Assembly (NCBI GenBank): GCA_041879425.1
Contig: CP090854.1
Span: 3,100,001-3,164,000 of the forward strand
From: Vibrio pomeroyi
GTDB lineage: Bacteria > Pseudomonadota > Gammaproteobacteria > Enterobacterales > Vibrionaceae
Reading direction: 5' to 3'
DNA: 64,000 bases
Part shown: positions 1 to 12,572 of the stretch, in pieces
Layout of the letters: every line of letters begins with the position of its first letter
Position numbering within the stretch: position 1 is the first letter of the stretch
Position numbers and translations under genes: made by a program
The notes under the pieces: generated by a model
Told to the model about the DNA's origin: nothing
The model's input: the letters and a program-made list of their open reading frames with translations, nothing else
The model's database searches: none

Positions 1-900
<900 letters not shown>

Positions 901-924
901 TTACGCAGCTACCTGTATTCCTTT

Positions 925-2637
<1,713 letters not shown>

Positions 2638-2715
2638 TTATCGCCACAACGTGAAATCTATCACACTGCTATTTTTTATTTTTTGCTTCAAATCAATTCA
2701 TGATAAAAGCTTTGG

Positions 2716-3513
2716 TTATCTTTTCTCCGCCACTTTGACTTCATCCCACATGGAATCAAGCTGTTGTAGTGAAAAATCGGTCAAATTTTTATCTTGCTGA
2801 CGAACTTTTTGTTCCACCCCTTTAAAGCGACGTGAAAACTTCAGATTGGCTTTGTTCAGCGCCGTTTCTGGATTTTTACCTAAATGTCGCACCAAATTGA
2901 CCGTCGCAAACAGCAAATCACCCAACTCTTCTTCAACCAAATCTTCGTTAGGTGTGACTTGAAGCGCCTCTTCCAGCACCTCGTCAACTTCCTCTAAAAC
3001 CTTATCCGCTACTGGGCCAATTGAGTCCCAGTCAAAGCCAAATTTCGCGACCTGCTTTTGAATCTTTGTAGCACGCGAAAGCGCAGGTAGAGAGTTTGGT
3101 ATTGAGTCTAGAATACTTTCTTGAGTTTTGCCTGCTTGTGCTTTTTCTTTGGCTTTTTCCGCTTCCCAGTTAGCATTGATTTCTTCATCACTGGCAAACT
3201 CGGTATCAGAGAACACATGCGGGTGACGTCGTGTTAACTTCTCATTAATGCCGTCAACCACATCAGAGAACTCAAAAAGCCCCTGCTCTTTCGCTAACTG
3301 ACTATAGAAGATCACCTGAAACAGCAAGTCACCCAACTCTTCTTGTAGGTTCGGCCAATCTTTGTTGTGAATCGCATCCACTACTTCGTAGGTCTCTTCG
3401 ATAGTATGCGGGACAATTGTTTCAAAATTTTGTTTTAAATCCCAAGGACAGCCACCTTCTGGATCGCGCAGCTTAGCCATGATCTGTTCAAGTTGTTCAA
3501 TCGGGTGATTCAT
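2716..3513 (-). CDS. mazG: Nucleoside triphosphate pyrophosphohydrolase MazG
   Basis: MazG hydrolyses (d)NTPs to monophosphates and, in E. coli, lowers ppGpp and clears aberrant nucleotides. The open frame runs back to 3630, but the start is set at the ATG at 3513, giving 265 residues that begin [12 protein letters not shown] as in the family; an AGGAAG ribosome site lies just upstream, and the 39 extra residues overlap the relA terminator hairpin. Two tandem MazG domains are visible, each with an EELGDLLF metal-binding helix (around residues 58 and 196), plus the [10 protein letters not shown] motif. The gene follows relA, which fits a role in tuning the stringent response. No mazEF toxin-antitoxin pair lies between relA and mazG, unlike E. 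coli. Confidence 0.96.
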   Translation of the reverse strand: MNHPIEQLEQIMAKLRDPEGGCPWDLKQNFETIVPHTIEETYEVVDAIHNKDWPNLQEELGDLLFQVIFYSQLAKEQGLFEFSDVVDGINEKLTRRHPHVFSDTEFASDEEINANWEAEKAKEKAQAGKTQESILDSIPNSLPALSRATKIQKQVAKFGFDWDSIGPVADKVLEEVDEVLEEALQVTPNEDLVEEELGDLLFATVNLVRHLGKNPETALNKANLKFSRRFKGVEQKVRQQDKNLTDFSLQQLDSMWDEVKVAEKR

Positions 3514-3564
3514 CGTTTTCTTCCTATAACTGTCTTTGATTTTTAAATTTATAACGTCTTCTAA

Positions 3565-3605
3565 AACTAAAAAAGGTGAGCAGCCAAAACCACTCACCTT
3601 TCTAT
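3565..3605 (-). terminator. Rho-independent terminator after relA
   Basis: A perfect 9-bp stem (AAAGGTGAG at 3572-3580 with CTCACCTTT at 3593-3601), a 12-nt loop, and six T residues on the minus strand. It would end relA transcripts before mazG, so mazG probably has its own promoter or relies on read-through. Confidence 0.75.
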
Positions 3606-3667
3606 TTTTCTTGTTAAACCAACGCGTCATTCAATGCATTGTTCGGTTTTTACTAAGTAATTGGTTC

Positions 3668-3754
3668 TTCTAACAAGGCAACAAACTTACGAGACTTCTG
3701 AGCATAGCTTGCCTATGTGATGAAGCGAGTATAGTGCAGTTAACACGGTTAGAA
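3668..3754. repeat. 87-bp imperfect inverted repeat downstream of relA
   Basis: The ends TTCTAAC (3668-3674) and GTTAGAA (3748-3754) pair exactly. The centre holds CATAG..CTATG, and the arms between are partly complementary, so the transcript could fold as one long imperfect hairpin. It lies in the relA 3' untranslated region, between the stop codon and the terminator. It resembles a dispersed Vibrio intergenic element, but no second copy was found in this window. Confidence 0.45.
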
Positions 3755-3774
3755 AGCCAAGTACGACGTAAAAA

Positions 3775-5997
3775 CTAGCCTAGTCTTTTGACGCTCATTA
3801 CATCTTTGATCTGCTCGACTCGACTTGTCACTCGACTCAGAATCTCAATGTTGGTCACTTCTAAATCGAAATCCATTACCGATAACTGACGTTTGTAGTC
3901 GATACGGCTCTTCATTGTCGTCACGCTGATCTTCTCGTTCGAGAACAGTGAGGTGATGTCTTTCAGCAAACCATTACGCTCTAGTGCCTCAACACGCAGC
4001 GTTAGGATGTAAGAACCGACAAAACCATTACCCCAAACGGTATCAATGATACGTTCTGGTGCATGTAGACTTAGCTCACTTAGCTGTTCGCAATCGCTAC
4101 GGTGAACTGAAATACCACGACCTTGAGTGATGTAACCTTTAATCGTATCGCCTGGGATTGGCTGACAACAACGAGCAAGGTGGGTCATTAGGTTATCAAC
4201 ACCTTCAACGACTACGGCATCTTTCTTAGGACGACTCTGTTGTGCAGGCTTGTTTTCCGACTCAAGCAATTTCTCTAGCGCTTTCTTGTCTTCTTCTTCG
4301 GCTGTTGGCTTATTCACCAGCGCATTGATGTGATTAACCACTTGGTTAATGCGCAAGTCGCCACTACCGATACCGGCATAAAGCTCATCTGGCGTGTTCA
4401 CATTAAAGCGTCTTAGCGCGTATTGATCGGCATCTTTTAGAGTTGCACCAACCTTCGCTAATTCAACCTCAAGAATGTCACGACCCGCTTCTAGGTTCTT
4501 CTCACGACTTTGCGCGCGGAACCATGCGTTGATTTTCGCACGAGCACGGCCAGAGTGAACGAAACCTGTGGTTGGGTTCAACCAATCACGAGATGGGTTC
4601 GGCTCTTTCTGGGTTATGATCTCGACTTGGTCGCCCATTGATAGTTTATGGGTGAACGGTACGATACGCCCTGCCACTTTGGCACCGATACAACGGTGTC
4701 CAACCATCGAGTGGATGTGATAAGCGAAGTCCAACGGAGTTGCTCCCATTGGCAAGTCGACCACATCACCACGCGGTGTAAACGCGTAGACGCGGTCATC
4801 GAATACTTGGCTACGGACTTCATCTAGCATCTCGCCAGAATCCGACATCTCTTCTTGCCAATCGATAAGCTTACGCAACCAGGTGATTTTCTCGTCGTAA
4901 CCACTGCGGCCGCTTGAAGCACCTTCTTTGTACTTCCAGTGCGCCGCAACACCAAGTTCTGAGTCTTCGTGCATCTGCTTGGTACGGATCTGAATCTCAA
5001 TAGTCTTGCCTTCAGGGCCAAGAACAACCGTGTGAATCGACTGGTAACCATTTGGCTTAGGATTCGCCACATAGTCGTCAAATTCGCTTGGTAGGTGTTT
5101 GTATTTTGTATGAACGACACCTAAACCGGCATAACAGTCTTGAAGTTGGTCGGCGATGATACGCACAGCTCGAACATCAAAAAGCTCATCAAAGGCCAAG
5201 CCTTTCTTCTGCATTTTACGCCAGATGCTGTAGATGTGTTTTGGTCGACCGCTGACTTCAGCATTGATGCTTGAACGGTTCATTTCTGCCGTTAAGTCGT
5301 CAACGAAATCTGTGATGTATTGTTCACGTACGATACGACGCTCAGACAGCTGTTTTGCAATCTGCTTGTAGGTGTCTGGCTGCTGGTAGCGGAATGCGTA
5401 ATCTTCGATTTCCCACTTAAGCTGACCAATACCTAAACGGTTCGCTAGCGGTGCATAGATGTTAGAACACTCTTTTGCTGCCGCACGGCGCACAGCATCA
5501 GGTGCCTTTTTCACCTCAATAAGGTTACAGATTCGCTCTGCTAGCTTGATGACTACGCAACGGAAGTCATCAACCATTGCTAATAGCATGCGACGAACGT
5601 TATCGACTTGACCCGAGGCAGCACTGCCTTCAAGGGTCACGTTAAGTTGACCCAAAGCCGCCATTTCTTCAACGCCATCAATCAACTTTACGGTTTCTTT
5701 GCCGTAGCTTTCTTCAAACGCTTCGCGCTCAAAAACGCCGCTAGAGACGACGGGGAAAAGTTGTGCAGCAATTAAAGTGGCACGGTCCATGGACAAGGTG
5801 ACCAAGATTTCGATCATCTCGCGGCCACGCCAAAGCAAGAGCGATGCTTGCTCGTGATCTTTTAAAAGTTCTTCACAGTGACGATAAACTTTAATCAGTT
5901 TATTTGAGGTTTTTGCGTCTTGATTCAATGACGCAATCCAACTTTCTAGCTCAAACTGTTCGCTTGGGTTTAAATGTGCGCTTCGTACCGCAACCAT
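3775..5997 (-). CDS. relA: GTP pyrophosphokinase RelA, ppGpp synthetase I
   Basis: RelA makes (p)ppGpp on ribosomes stalled with uncharged tRNA and so starts the stringent response. The product is 740 residues from the second of two adjacent ATGs, chosen because it gives MVAVRSAHLN as in E. coli and sits at better distance from the AGGAAG site. Visible in order: an inactive HD-like N-terminal domain, the synthetase domain with NPKPNGYQSIHT and EIQIRTKQMHEDSE, a TGS domain (VYAFTPRGDVVDLPMGATPLDFA), the zinc-finger region with CCQPIPGD, and a C-terminal ACT domain. It is flanked by rlmD upstream and mazG downstream, the conserved order. Confidence 0.98.
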   Translation of the reverse strand: MVAVRSAHLNPSEQFELESWIASLNQDAKTSNKLIKVYRHCEELLKDHEQASLLLWRGREMIEILVTLSMDRATLIAAQLFPVVSSGVFEREAFEESYGKETVKLIDGVEEMAALGQLNVTLEGSAASGQVDNVRRMLLAMVDDFRCVVIKLAERICNLIEVKKAPDAVRRAAAKECSNIYAPLANRLGIGQLKWEIEDYAFRYQQPDTYKQIAKQLSERRIVREQYITDFVDDLTAEMNRSSINAEVSGRPKHIYSIWRKMQKKGLAFDELFDVRAVRIIADQLQDCYAGLGVVHTKYKHLPSEFDDYVANPKPNGYQSIHTVVLGPEGKTIEIQIRTKQMHEDSELGVAAHWKYKEGASSGRSGYDEKITWLRKLIDWQEEMSDSGEMLDEVRSQVFDDRVYAFTPRGDVVDLPMGATPLDFAYHIHSMVGHRCIGAKVAGRIVPFTHKLSMGDQVEIITQKEPNPSRDWLNPTTGFVHSGRARAKINAWFRAQSREKNLEAGRDILEVELAKVGATLKDADQYALRRFNVNTPDELYAGIGSGDLRINQVVNHINALVNKPTAEEEDKKALEKLLESENKPAQQSRPKKDAVVVEGVDNLMTHLARCCQPIPGDTIKGYITQGRGISVHRSDCEQLSELSLHAPERIIDTVWGNGFVGSYILTLRVEALERNGLLKDITSLFSNEKISVTTMKSRIDYKRQLSVMDFDLEVTNIEILSRVTSRVEQIKDVMSVKRLG

Positions 5998-6012
5998 CAT
6001 GCCTTCCTAGTT

Positions 6013-6079
6013 ATTCTGTTTATACCCAATTCAATATGACTAACTGGTTCCAAGTTAGTTCGACCATATTGATATCAGC
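6013..6079. repeat. Imperfect inverted repeat between rlmD and relA
   Basis: CAATATGACTAACTGG (from about 6030) is followed within a few bases by CCAAGTTAGT and CATATTG, which form the partner arm with a five-base bulge. It lies in the 135-bp gap upstream of relA, preceded by TATACCCAATT, a sequence style common in Vibrio intergenic DNA. Function unknown. Confidence 0.35.
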
Positions 6080-6131
6080 GCAAGTTTCCCTGCGCCTTTG
6101 TGATTCATTTTGAAGCCTTGTTTAAGGGCCT

Positions 6132-7451
6132 CTAAGCCTTGATAAAGAGAGCCATTGATTCTAAATGACTGGTGTGTGGAAACATGTCCAACATACCAAG
6201 CTTGGCTAATTGATAGCCTTGTTTTTCTAAGCTCTCAGAATCTCTAGCTAGAGTAGCAGGATTACACGAAACATAAACCACACGCTTCGCTCCTAACGCT
6301 GAAATTTGATCAACGATCCCACTCGCTCCAGCCCTTGCAGGGTCGAGCAATACTTTATCGAATTTCTCTTTTGCCCAAGGCTGTGAAGATAAGTCTTCTT
6401 CAAGGTTCGCTTGGTAAAACTCGGTATTACTCAATTGGTTTAATTCTGCATTCGACGTGGCTTGTTGTACCATTTCATCAACACCTTCCACACCAACCAC
6501 AAACGCCGATTGTTGTGCGATCGGCAGACTGAAGTTACCTAACCCACAAAACAGGTCAAGTACTCGCTCATCCGCTTTAGGTTCTAACCACTCAATAGCT
6601 TGAGCCACCATCTGTTGGTTTACCTTCTGGTTAACCTGAATAAAGTGGTTTGGTTCAAACGGCAATGTCACACCCGTTTCTTTATAAGCTGGCGCATCAC
6701 CCACTAAGCGAAGCAATTTGTCGGTTTCTGGCATCGAGTACAGCGTCGCGCCTTCCCCTTTCGCTAACGCAATCAGCGCTTGCTCATCTTTTTCTACCAA
6801 AGGCTTAAGGTGACGCAGAACCATAACAGGGCCAGTATCGCCCAACACTAATTCAACGTGTCCTAAAGAGGTAAGGTTGCTGAAAGTGTTGAGTAAATTT
6901 TTCAGCTTTGGCAGCAATACATTCAGACGAGGATCAAGCACGGCACAGTCGGTGATGTTTTCGATCTGCTTACTCTGCTTCTTGCGGAAACCGAACTGAA
7001 GCTTCTGTGTTTTTTTGTCAACAAACAGGCTGATGCGCGCACGACGACGATAACCCGTTTCATCACCCACAATAGGTTGGGCAACTTCAGTCTTATCCGT
7101 CTTATATTGATTCATTAAGTGCGTGAGAGATTGCGCCTTGTGCTCAATCTGAGAGTCGTAACCAAGGTGCTGAAGATGGCAGCCACCACACTGACTAAAG
7201 TGTTTACAAAAAGGCTTTAAACGTTGCTCGCTCGGCTTCAATAATTTGATGAGTTTTGCGCGTGCAAATTTACTCTTACTCTCAGTAAGTTGAATAACCA
7301 CCTGCTCACCGGGCAATGCGCCATCAATGAAAACAGGTTTGTTTTTCTGATAAGCGATGCCAGCGCCATTGTGATCCATTCGTTCAACTAAAACCGATTG
7401 ATGCTTGGTCTCTAGTTGAGTTTTCTTTTTTGGTTGGAAAAAACGTGCCAT
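6132..7451 (-). CDS. rlmD: 23S rRNA (uracil-1939 C5)-methyltransferase RlmD
   Basis: RlmD (RumA) methylates U1939 of 23S rRNA with SAM and carries a [4Fe-4S] cluster. The 439-residue protein has an N-terminal TRAM-like domain, the cluster ligands [10 protein letters not shown] (around residues 88-97) plus a fourth Cys in ITDCAVL, the SAM-binding motif [16 protein letters not shown], and the catalytic [11 protein letters not shown] with the nucleophilic Cys. Length and motif order match E. coli RumA throughout. It is divergent from barA and upstream of relA on the minus strand, the same neighbourhood as in E. coli. Confidence 0.97.
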   Translation of the reverse strand: MARFFQPKKKTQLETKHQSVLVERMDHNGAGIAYQKNKPVFIDGALPGEQVVIQLTESKSKFARAKLIKLLKPSEQRLKPFCKHFSQCGGCHLQHLGYDSQIEHKAQSLTHLMNQYKTDKTEVAQPIVGDETGYRRRARISLFVDKKTQKLQFGFRKKQSKQIENITDCAVLDPRLNVLLPKLKNLLNTFSNLTSLGHVELVLGDTGPVMVLRHLKPLVEKDEQALIALAKGEGATLYSMPETDKLLRLVGDAPAYKETGVTLPFEPNHFIQVNQKVNQQMVAQAIEWLEPKADERVLDLFCGLGNFSLPIAQQSAFVVGVEGVDEMVQQATSNAELNQLSNTEFYQANLEEDLSSQPWAKEKFDKVLLDPARAGASGIVDQISALGAKRVVYVSCNPATLARDSESLEKQGYQLAKLGMLDMFPHTSHLESMALFIKA

Positions 7452-7616
7452 TGCTTGTGCCTAATGTATCTTTTAATAAGTAATTGGTATCCAGGACTCA
7501 CTATTCTGTCTTGGAATCATTGTCGAACGTCACGGCTTTGATTAAGCTTACCGTTCACTTAACCGCCATTGTGTGCGTTATTTTCCCATATCCAGACCTC
7601 GATGTAATTAAAGAAC

Positions 7617-10430
7617 ATGACCAGATATGGCTTAAGAGCCCGTGTAATTACCTTAACTCTAGCTCCAACCCTGATTATTGGGTTGCTATTGAGTGCATTT
7701 TTCTCATTTAACCGCTATCAAGACCTTGAGGGGCAAGTGGTTAACACTGGTACTAGCATCATTGAACCACTGGCGATTGCGAGTGAATCCGGCATGCAAC
7801 TCGAAAGCCGAGAGTCTGTTCGTCAGCTAATTAGCTATGCGCATCGAAAGAATTCTAAGCTTGTGCGTAGTATCGCGGTGTTTGATGAACGTCACGAGTT
7901 GTTTGTAACATCAAACTTCCACCCTGATTTTGAAAGCCTGACCTATCCCAAAGATAAACCGATCCCGCATTTGAGTTCGTCGAACCTGCTCGATAATACG
8001 CTGATTCTTCGGACGCCGATTATTGCGGAAGGTCAGTACATCAACTCGGCCAATGGTCAATCTCAGGCCAACCAAGCGATTGGTTATATTGCGATTGAAT
8101 TAGACCTTTCTTCACTTCGTTTGCAGCAATACCAAGAGGTGTTCTCTGCCTTCTTAGTTCTGATTCTTGGACTGGGTCTTTCTGGTGTTTTCGCTTTCCG
8201 TTTGATGCACGATGTGACTCAACCGATCACACATATGAAAAACATGGTCGACCGGATTCGTCGTGGTCACTTGGATGTCCGTATCGAAGGGAAAATGCAC
8301 GGTGAGCTGGACTCGCTCAAAAATGGTATCAACGCGATGGCGGTGTCGCTGTCGGAATATCACGTAGAGATGCAACACAGTATCGACCAAGCAACCTCAG
8401 ATCTGCGTGAAACCCTTGAGCAGCTAGAGATTCAGAACGTTGAGTTAGACATCGCGAAAAAACGCGCACAAGAAGCGGCACGTGTTAAGTCCGAGTTCTT
8501 GGCCAACATGTCTCACGAACTAAGAACACCACTAAATGGTGTGATTGGCTTTACTCGCCAGATGCTTAAGACTCACCTGTCGAACAGCCAAACCGATTAC
8601 CTACAAACCATTGAACGCTCGGCAAATAACCTGCTTAGCATCATCAACGATATCTTGGACTTCTCGAAACTAGAAGCCGGCAAGCTAGCCCTAGAAAACA
8701 TTCCATTTGAGTTCCAAGCGAGCCTTGAAGAGGTAGTGAACCTTCAAGCCACCAACGCCCATGAAAAAGGGTTAGAACTGACGCTTAAGATTGATCCGAA
8801 AGTGCCACCGGGCGTTGTTGGTGACCCACTGCGTATCCAGCAAATCCTAACCAACCTCGTTGGTAACTCAATCAAGTTTACTGAACGTGGCAACATTGAT
8901 ATCAGTGTTGAACTGCGCTCGCAAAGCGAAGACAACATCGAACTGCAATTTATGGTTCGCGATACCGGTATTGGTATCTCTGAGCGTCAGCAAGCACAGC
9001 TTTTCCAAGCCTTCAGCCAAGCGGATGCAAGTATTTCTCGTCGCTATGGCGGTACTGGCCTAGGCCTAGTAATCACCCAGAAGCTTGTTAGCCAAATGGG
9101 TGGCGAAATCAGTCTAACCAGTCGCCTGCACCAAGGCTCAACCTTCTGGTTTACCTTAAGGCTTTCGACGACCGATATGCCGATGACCGAGCTGATTGAA
9201 ACTCAATGCCTGCAAGACAAACAACTACTGCTTATCGAACCAAACATGCAAGCGGCTTCGATTACTCAGCAAATCTTGACTCAGGAAGGCTTAGTCGTCA
9301 CTTACCGTTCGGTGATGCCGGACGAGTCGACCTCATACGACTATGTTCTGCTTAACCTTGCAGCTAACCAAGATTACCAATTTGATACGGTAAGCGGCTG
9401 GGCAATTGGGGCGAAGAAGATTGCGCAGAACGTGATTATTGGTACGCCAAGTACTGAGTTAGCATTGGGTGAGCAGCTAATGAAAGAGGTTGATGTTCAG
9501 TGCATCACCAAGCCTCTATCTCGTAAGAAGCTACTGCAAACCTTGGTGTCTAACCAAGCGCCAACCTTGATAGCACCAGCGATTGAAACCCATTCTGAAG
9601 AGAAGCTACCGCTTACTGTGATGGCCGTGGATGACAACCCAGCCAACCTTAAGTTGATTACCGCTCTGCTTAAAGAGCGTGTAGAAACCGTCATCAGTTG
9701 TACTAGCGGACAACAGGCGATCGACAAGGCGACAGAAACACCGTTTGATATCATCTTCATGGATATTCAAATGCCACAAATGGATGGTGTGACGGCTTGT
9801 GAGAATATTAAGAAGCTGGCGAACAATGCCAATACGCCAGTCATTGCCGTAACCGCTCATGCGATGATTGGCGAGCGTGACCGACTGCTTGAAGCGGGTA
9901 TGGATGATTACCTCACCAAGCCGATTGAAGAGCATGTGTTACAACAGGTTCTGATTCACTGGAGCCCGACCTCAGAGGTTGAGCACATCGAAAAGATAAA
10001 TCCAGACCACCCTGCTGTTTCAGCTGAAATCGATAACAGCCAAGTGTCAGAAACTGAAGCAAGTGTGCACAAGAACATCATCATTGATTGGCAAGCGGCG
10101 ATGAAGCAAGCCGCCAATAAAGAAGACCTCGCACGCGATATGCTGCAAATGCTAGTCGACTTCATTCCTGAGGTTTATGAGGCTGCAGAGAAAGCCATTG
10201 AAGACAGTGATTACCCTGTTGAGCAACTGATACACATCATCCATAAGATGCATGGCAGCAGCTCGTACAGTGGTGTTCCAAGGTTGAAATCGGTATGTGC
10301 AACAATAGAGAAAGAACTACGTTCAGGCACTTCTGTTGAAGATATTGAGCCAGAGCTTTTTGAACTTCAGGATGAGCTAGAGAAGGTTCAAGCCACTGCA
10401 ATTCACTATTTGAAACCCACGAAGGCTTGA
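7617..10430 (+). CDS. barA: Hybrid sensor histidine kinase BarA/VarS
   Basis: BarA (VarS in Vibrio) feeds the UvrY/VarA response regulator, which drives Csr small RNAs and so controls CsrA, carbon use and virulence. The 937-residue protein shows two N-terminal membrane segments (about 10-30 and 175-195) bracketing a periplasmic sensor, a HAMP domain, a HisKA domain with His300 in FLANMSHELRTPLNG, an HATPase domain (GTGLGLVI), a receiver domain with Asp716 in IFMDIQMPQMDG, and a C-terminal Hpt domain with His879 in IHKMHGSSS. All phosphorelay residues are present. The partner varA/uvrY and CsrB-type RNAs are not in this window. Confidence 0.97.
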   Translation: MTRYGLRARVITLTLAPTLIIGLLLSAFFSFNRYQDLEGQVVNTGTSIIEPLAIASESGMQLESRESVRQLISYAHRKNSKLVRSIAVFDERHELFVTSNFHPDFESLTYPKDKPIPHLSSSNLLDNTLILRTPIIAEGQYINSANGQSQANQAIGYIAIELDLSSLRLQQYQEVFSAFLVLILGLGLSGVFAFRLMHDVTQPITHMKNMVDRIRRGHLDVRIEGKMHGELDSLKNGINAMAVSLSEYHVEMQHSIDQATSDLRETLEQLEIQNVELDIAKKRAQEAARVKSEFLANMSHELRTPLNGVIGFTRQMLKTHLSNSQTDYLQTIERSANNLLSIINDILDFSKLEAGKLALENIPFEFQASLEEVVNLQATNAHEKGLELTLKIDPKVPPGVVGDPLRIQQILTNLVGNSIKFTERGNIDISVELRSQSEDNIELQFMVRDTGIGISERQQAQLFQAFSQADASISRRYGGTGLGLVITQKLVSQMGGEISLTSRLHQGSTFWFTLRLSTTDMPMTELIETQCLQDKQLLLIEPNMQAASITQQILTQEGLVVTYRSVMPDESTSYDYVLLNLAANQDYQFDTVSGWAIGAKKIAQNVIIGTPSTELALGEQLMKEVDVQCITKPLSRKKLLQTLVSNQAPTLIAPAIETHSEEKLPLTVMAVDDNPANLKLITALLKERVETVISCTSGQQAIDKATETPFDIIFMDIQMPQMDGVTACENIKKLANNANTPVIAVTAHAMIGERDRLLEAGMDDYLTKPIEEHVLQQVLIHWSPTSEVEHIEKINPDHPAVSAEIDNSQVSETEASVHKNIIIDWQAAMKQAANKEDLARDMLQMLVDFIPEVYEAAEKAIEDSDYPVEQLIHIIHKMHGSSSYSGVPRLKSVCATIEKELRSGTSVEDIEPELFELQDELEKVQATAIHYLKPTKA

Positions 10431-10477
10431 CGAGTACTTGCTCTTAACAAAGACTCTTTAAACGGTTTTCAACCAAT

Positions 10478-10509
10478 AAAAAAGCAGAGCTCATAAGCTC
10501 TGCTTTTTT
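10478..10509. terminator. Bidirectional terminator between barA and acpS
   Basis: A perfect 14-bp stem (AAAAAAGCAGAGCT / AGCTCTGCTTTTTT) with a CATA loop. The A-run and T-run make it work for both convergent genes. Confidence 0.9.
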
Positions 10510-10561
10510 GTTTTGTAGCGAGTCGCTAATCAAACATTAGATTCAGGTTAGTCGTAATCAA

Positions 10562-10942
10562 TCACGATTCGAGTAACACGGTTGCCACAGCGTAGTGGCG
10601 TTCATCTGAGATCGTCAGGTGAATTGATGTTGTGCCACTCGCCTCTGCGATTTCACGTGCTTTCTTGTGCAGGCTCAATACTGGCTTACCATGCTCATCG
10701 TTTGAAATCTCAAAGTCGTGGAAGGTCACACCTAGCGCTATGCCTGTACCTAATGCCTTAGATGCTGCTTCTTTAGCGGCAAAGCGTTTTGCAAGGTAAC
10801 GGCCTTTTTGCTTCAACTGTTGGAATACTTCAAACTCAGAATCCGTCAAAATACGTTGAGCAAAGGCGTCACCACTTCGCGACAGCGCCTTCTCGACACG
10901 TTCGATTTCTGCGATATCTGTACCTAATCCAACAACTGCCAT
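10562..10942 (-). CDS. acpS: Holo-[acyl-carrier-protein] synthase
   Basis: AcpS transfers 4'-phosphopantetheine from CoA to a Ser of apo-ACP, activating fatty-acid synthesis. At 126 residues it has family length. The metal-binding [12 protein letters not shown] lies at the N-terminus and the second signature [15 protein letters not shown] around residues 54-68. It ends the minus-strand group recO-pdxJ-acpS, 65 bp after pdxJ, the conserved order of gamma-proteobacteria. Confidence 0.97.
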   Translation of the reverse strand: MAVVGLGTDIAEIERVEKALSRSGDAFAQRILTDSEFEVFQQLKQKGRYLAKRFAAKEAASKALGTGIALGVTFHDFEISNDEHGKPVLSLHKKAREIAEASGTTSIHLTISDERHYAVATVLLES

Positions 10943-11007
10943 GCTTCCTCTACAAATTACTTTCTATCTAATGATTAACTATCGCTTAACGCTTATGACT
11001 AACAAAA

Positions 11008-11745
11008 CTAAGCGTTGTTACGTGCTGTTTCCATGATTGCTTTCATGTCTGCAACGGCTTTGTTTAAGCCATCAAACACTGCACGTCCCATGATAGAGTG
11101 ACCGATGTTCAGCTCGTAGATCTCTGGAAGTGCCGCAATTGGCGCAACGTTGTGGTAAGTCAGACCGTGGCCCGCATTGACTGTGATACCTAAGTCATCT
11201 GCGTAGCTTGCGCCTGCTGCGATCTTCTTAAGCTCGTCTTGTTGGTCTTCTTCTGTCTTAGCATCAGCATAGTGACCCGTGTGCAGTTCAATGAACGGTG
11301 CGCCACACGCTTTTGCTGCATCGATTTGCTCACGGTCAGCATCGATAAACAGAGATACCTTGATACCTGCTGCAGACAGTTTTTGTGTCGCCGCTTTGAT
11401 CTTCTCTAGTTGACCAACAACGTCCAAACCACCTTCAGTGGTTAGCTCTTCACGCTTTTCAGGAACCAGACAAACAAACTCAGGATTAGTATCGAGTGCA
11501 ATTTGAACCATCTCGTCCGTTACTGCCATCTCCAAGTTCATGCGAGTTTGAAGTGTTTCAGCCAGAATACGCACATCGCGATCAACGATATGACGACGGT
11601 CTTCACGTAGGTGAATAGTAATGCCGTCTGCGCCAGCACGTTCAGCGATTTCAGCTGCGTGTACTGGATCTGGGTATTTAGTACCACGTGCATTACGTAG
11701 TGTTGCAATATGGTCGATATTAACGCCTAAAAGGATTGAGCTCAT
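11008..11745 (-). CDS. pdxJ: Pyridoxine 5'-phosphate synthase
   Basis: PdxJ condenses 1-deoxyxylulose 5-phosphate with 3-amino-2-oxopropyl phosphate to pyridoxine 5'-phosphate, the ring-closing step of the DXP-dependent vitamin B6 route. The 245-residue TIM barrel starts with [17 protein letters not shown] and has the phosphate-binding end motif [12 protein letters not shown]. Its ATG overlaps the recO stop by 4 bp (11742-11745), so the two are translationally coupled. The E4P dehydrogenase gene epd, further along in this window, supplies an earlier step of the same route. Confidence 0.97.
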   Translation of the reverse strand: MSSILLGVNIDHIATLRNARGTKYPDPVHAAEIAERAGADGITIHLREDRRHIVDRDVRILAETLQTRMNLEMAVTDEMVQIALDTNPEFVCLVPEKREELTTEGGLDVVGQLEKIKAATQKLSAAGIKVSLFIDADREQIDAAKACGAPFIELHTGHYADAKTEEDQQDELKKIAAGASYADDLGITVNAGHGLTYHNVAPIAALPEIYELNIGHSIMGRAVFDGLNKAVADMKAIMETARNNA

Positions 11746-12470
11746 TTTCCAATACTCCGTGCTCTAGAGAGGGCTATTGTTGGCATAAATAGCTCTCTAC
11801 TTTTTAATGGTTTGCCGCCAAGATACGGCTTTAAGGCTATGCGTGTAAAGCGTTTTGCCGCTTTTAACTGCTCTTTAGTGATAAACCTACGTTCGCTGAT
11901 TGCAATAAGTTCATCGCCCATAAAAGTTAGGTTATCTCGACGCACTGAAGCGATGAAACCTTTCTGCTCTCGGTAGCGATAAGTCATGGTTGGATCGATG
12001 GCTTCACCAGTACCTGCGCAGTGTAAAAAGTCGACCCCATAGCCCATTGCAGATAATAGAGCCAACTCAAAGCGACGCAGTGCTGGCTCAGGATTCTCAT
12101 TATGCGCGAGCTCTGTTAAAGCATGAAGATAGTCGTGAAAAAGTGCAGGCATGGGTACTTCAGCCATCAATACGCGTCCGATTAGCTCATTGACATACAT
12201 GGCTGAATACAGGTTTATACCCGCGAGAGGAAGCCCCAAGCTGATTGGCTCAGCTTGGCGTAAGGTTTTCATCGAACCATTACCAGACCACTTAAGCAGT
12301 AGCGGCGTAAAAGGCTGCAATGCACCTTTCAAATTGGAACGCTTGCTGCGTGCGCCTTTAGACATCAACGTCATCCGACCGAACTCTTCACTGAAGACGT
12401 CCAAGATCAGACTCGACTCACTGTATGGCCGACGGTGCAACACAAAGCATCGCTGTAACCCTTCGCTCAA
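11742..12470 (-). CDS. recO: DNA repair protein RecO
   Basis: RecO works with RecF and RecR to load RecA on SSB-coated single-stranded gaps. The 242-residue protein has the N-terminal OB fold ([20 protein letters not shown], the usual RecO opening) and a helical C-terminal domain ([15 protein letters not shown]). As in most gamma-proteobacteria the zinc-finger cysteines found in other phyla are not evident. It lies between era and pdxJ on the same strand but is separated from era by a terminator at 12494-12520, so a promoter of its own is likely. Confidence 0.95.
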   Translation of the reverse strand: MSEGLQRCFVLHRRPYSESSLILDVFSEEFGRMTLMSKGARSKRSNLKGALQPFTPLLLKWSGNGSMKTLRQAEPISLGLPLAGINLYSAMYVNELIGRVLMAEVPMPALFHDYLHALTELAHNENPEPALRRFELALLSAMGYGVDFLHCAGTGEAIDPTMTYRYREQKGFIASVRRDNLTFMGDELIAISERRFITKEQLKAAKRFTRIALKPYLGGKPLKSRELFMPTIALSRARSIGK

Positions 12471-12493
12471 TCACTTACCCTTATTACAGATAC

Positions 12494-12520
12494 AAAAAGA
12501 GAGAGTTCGCACTCTCTCTT
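12494..12520 (-). terminator. Terminator between era and recO
   Basis: Minus-strand hairpin with a perfect 10-bp stem AAGAGAGAGT / ACTCTCTCTT, a GCGA loop, and T residues following. It would separate the lepB-rnc-era transcript from recO-pdxJ-acpS. Confidence 0.75.
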
Positions 12521-12572
12521 GGATTTATCTTCAGTTCAACTTTCTTAATCTCAGAAAGTGACGTTCAATATA

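Noticed and set aside
7484..7711. 75-codon frame overlapping the start of barA
   Set aside because: Covers the barA start in another frame and has no recognisable sequence; probably chance.
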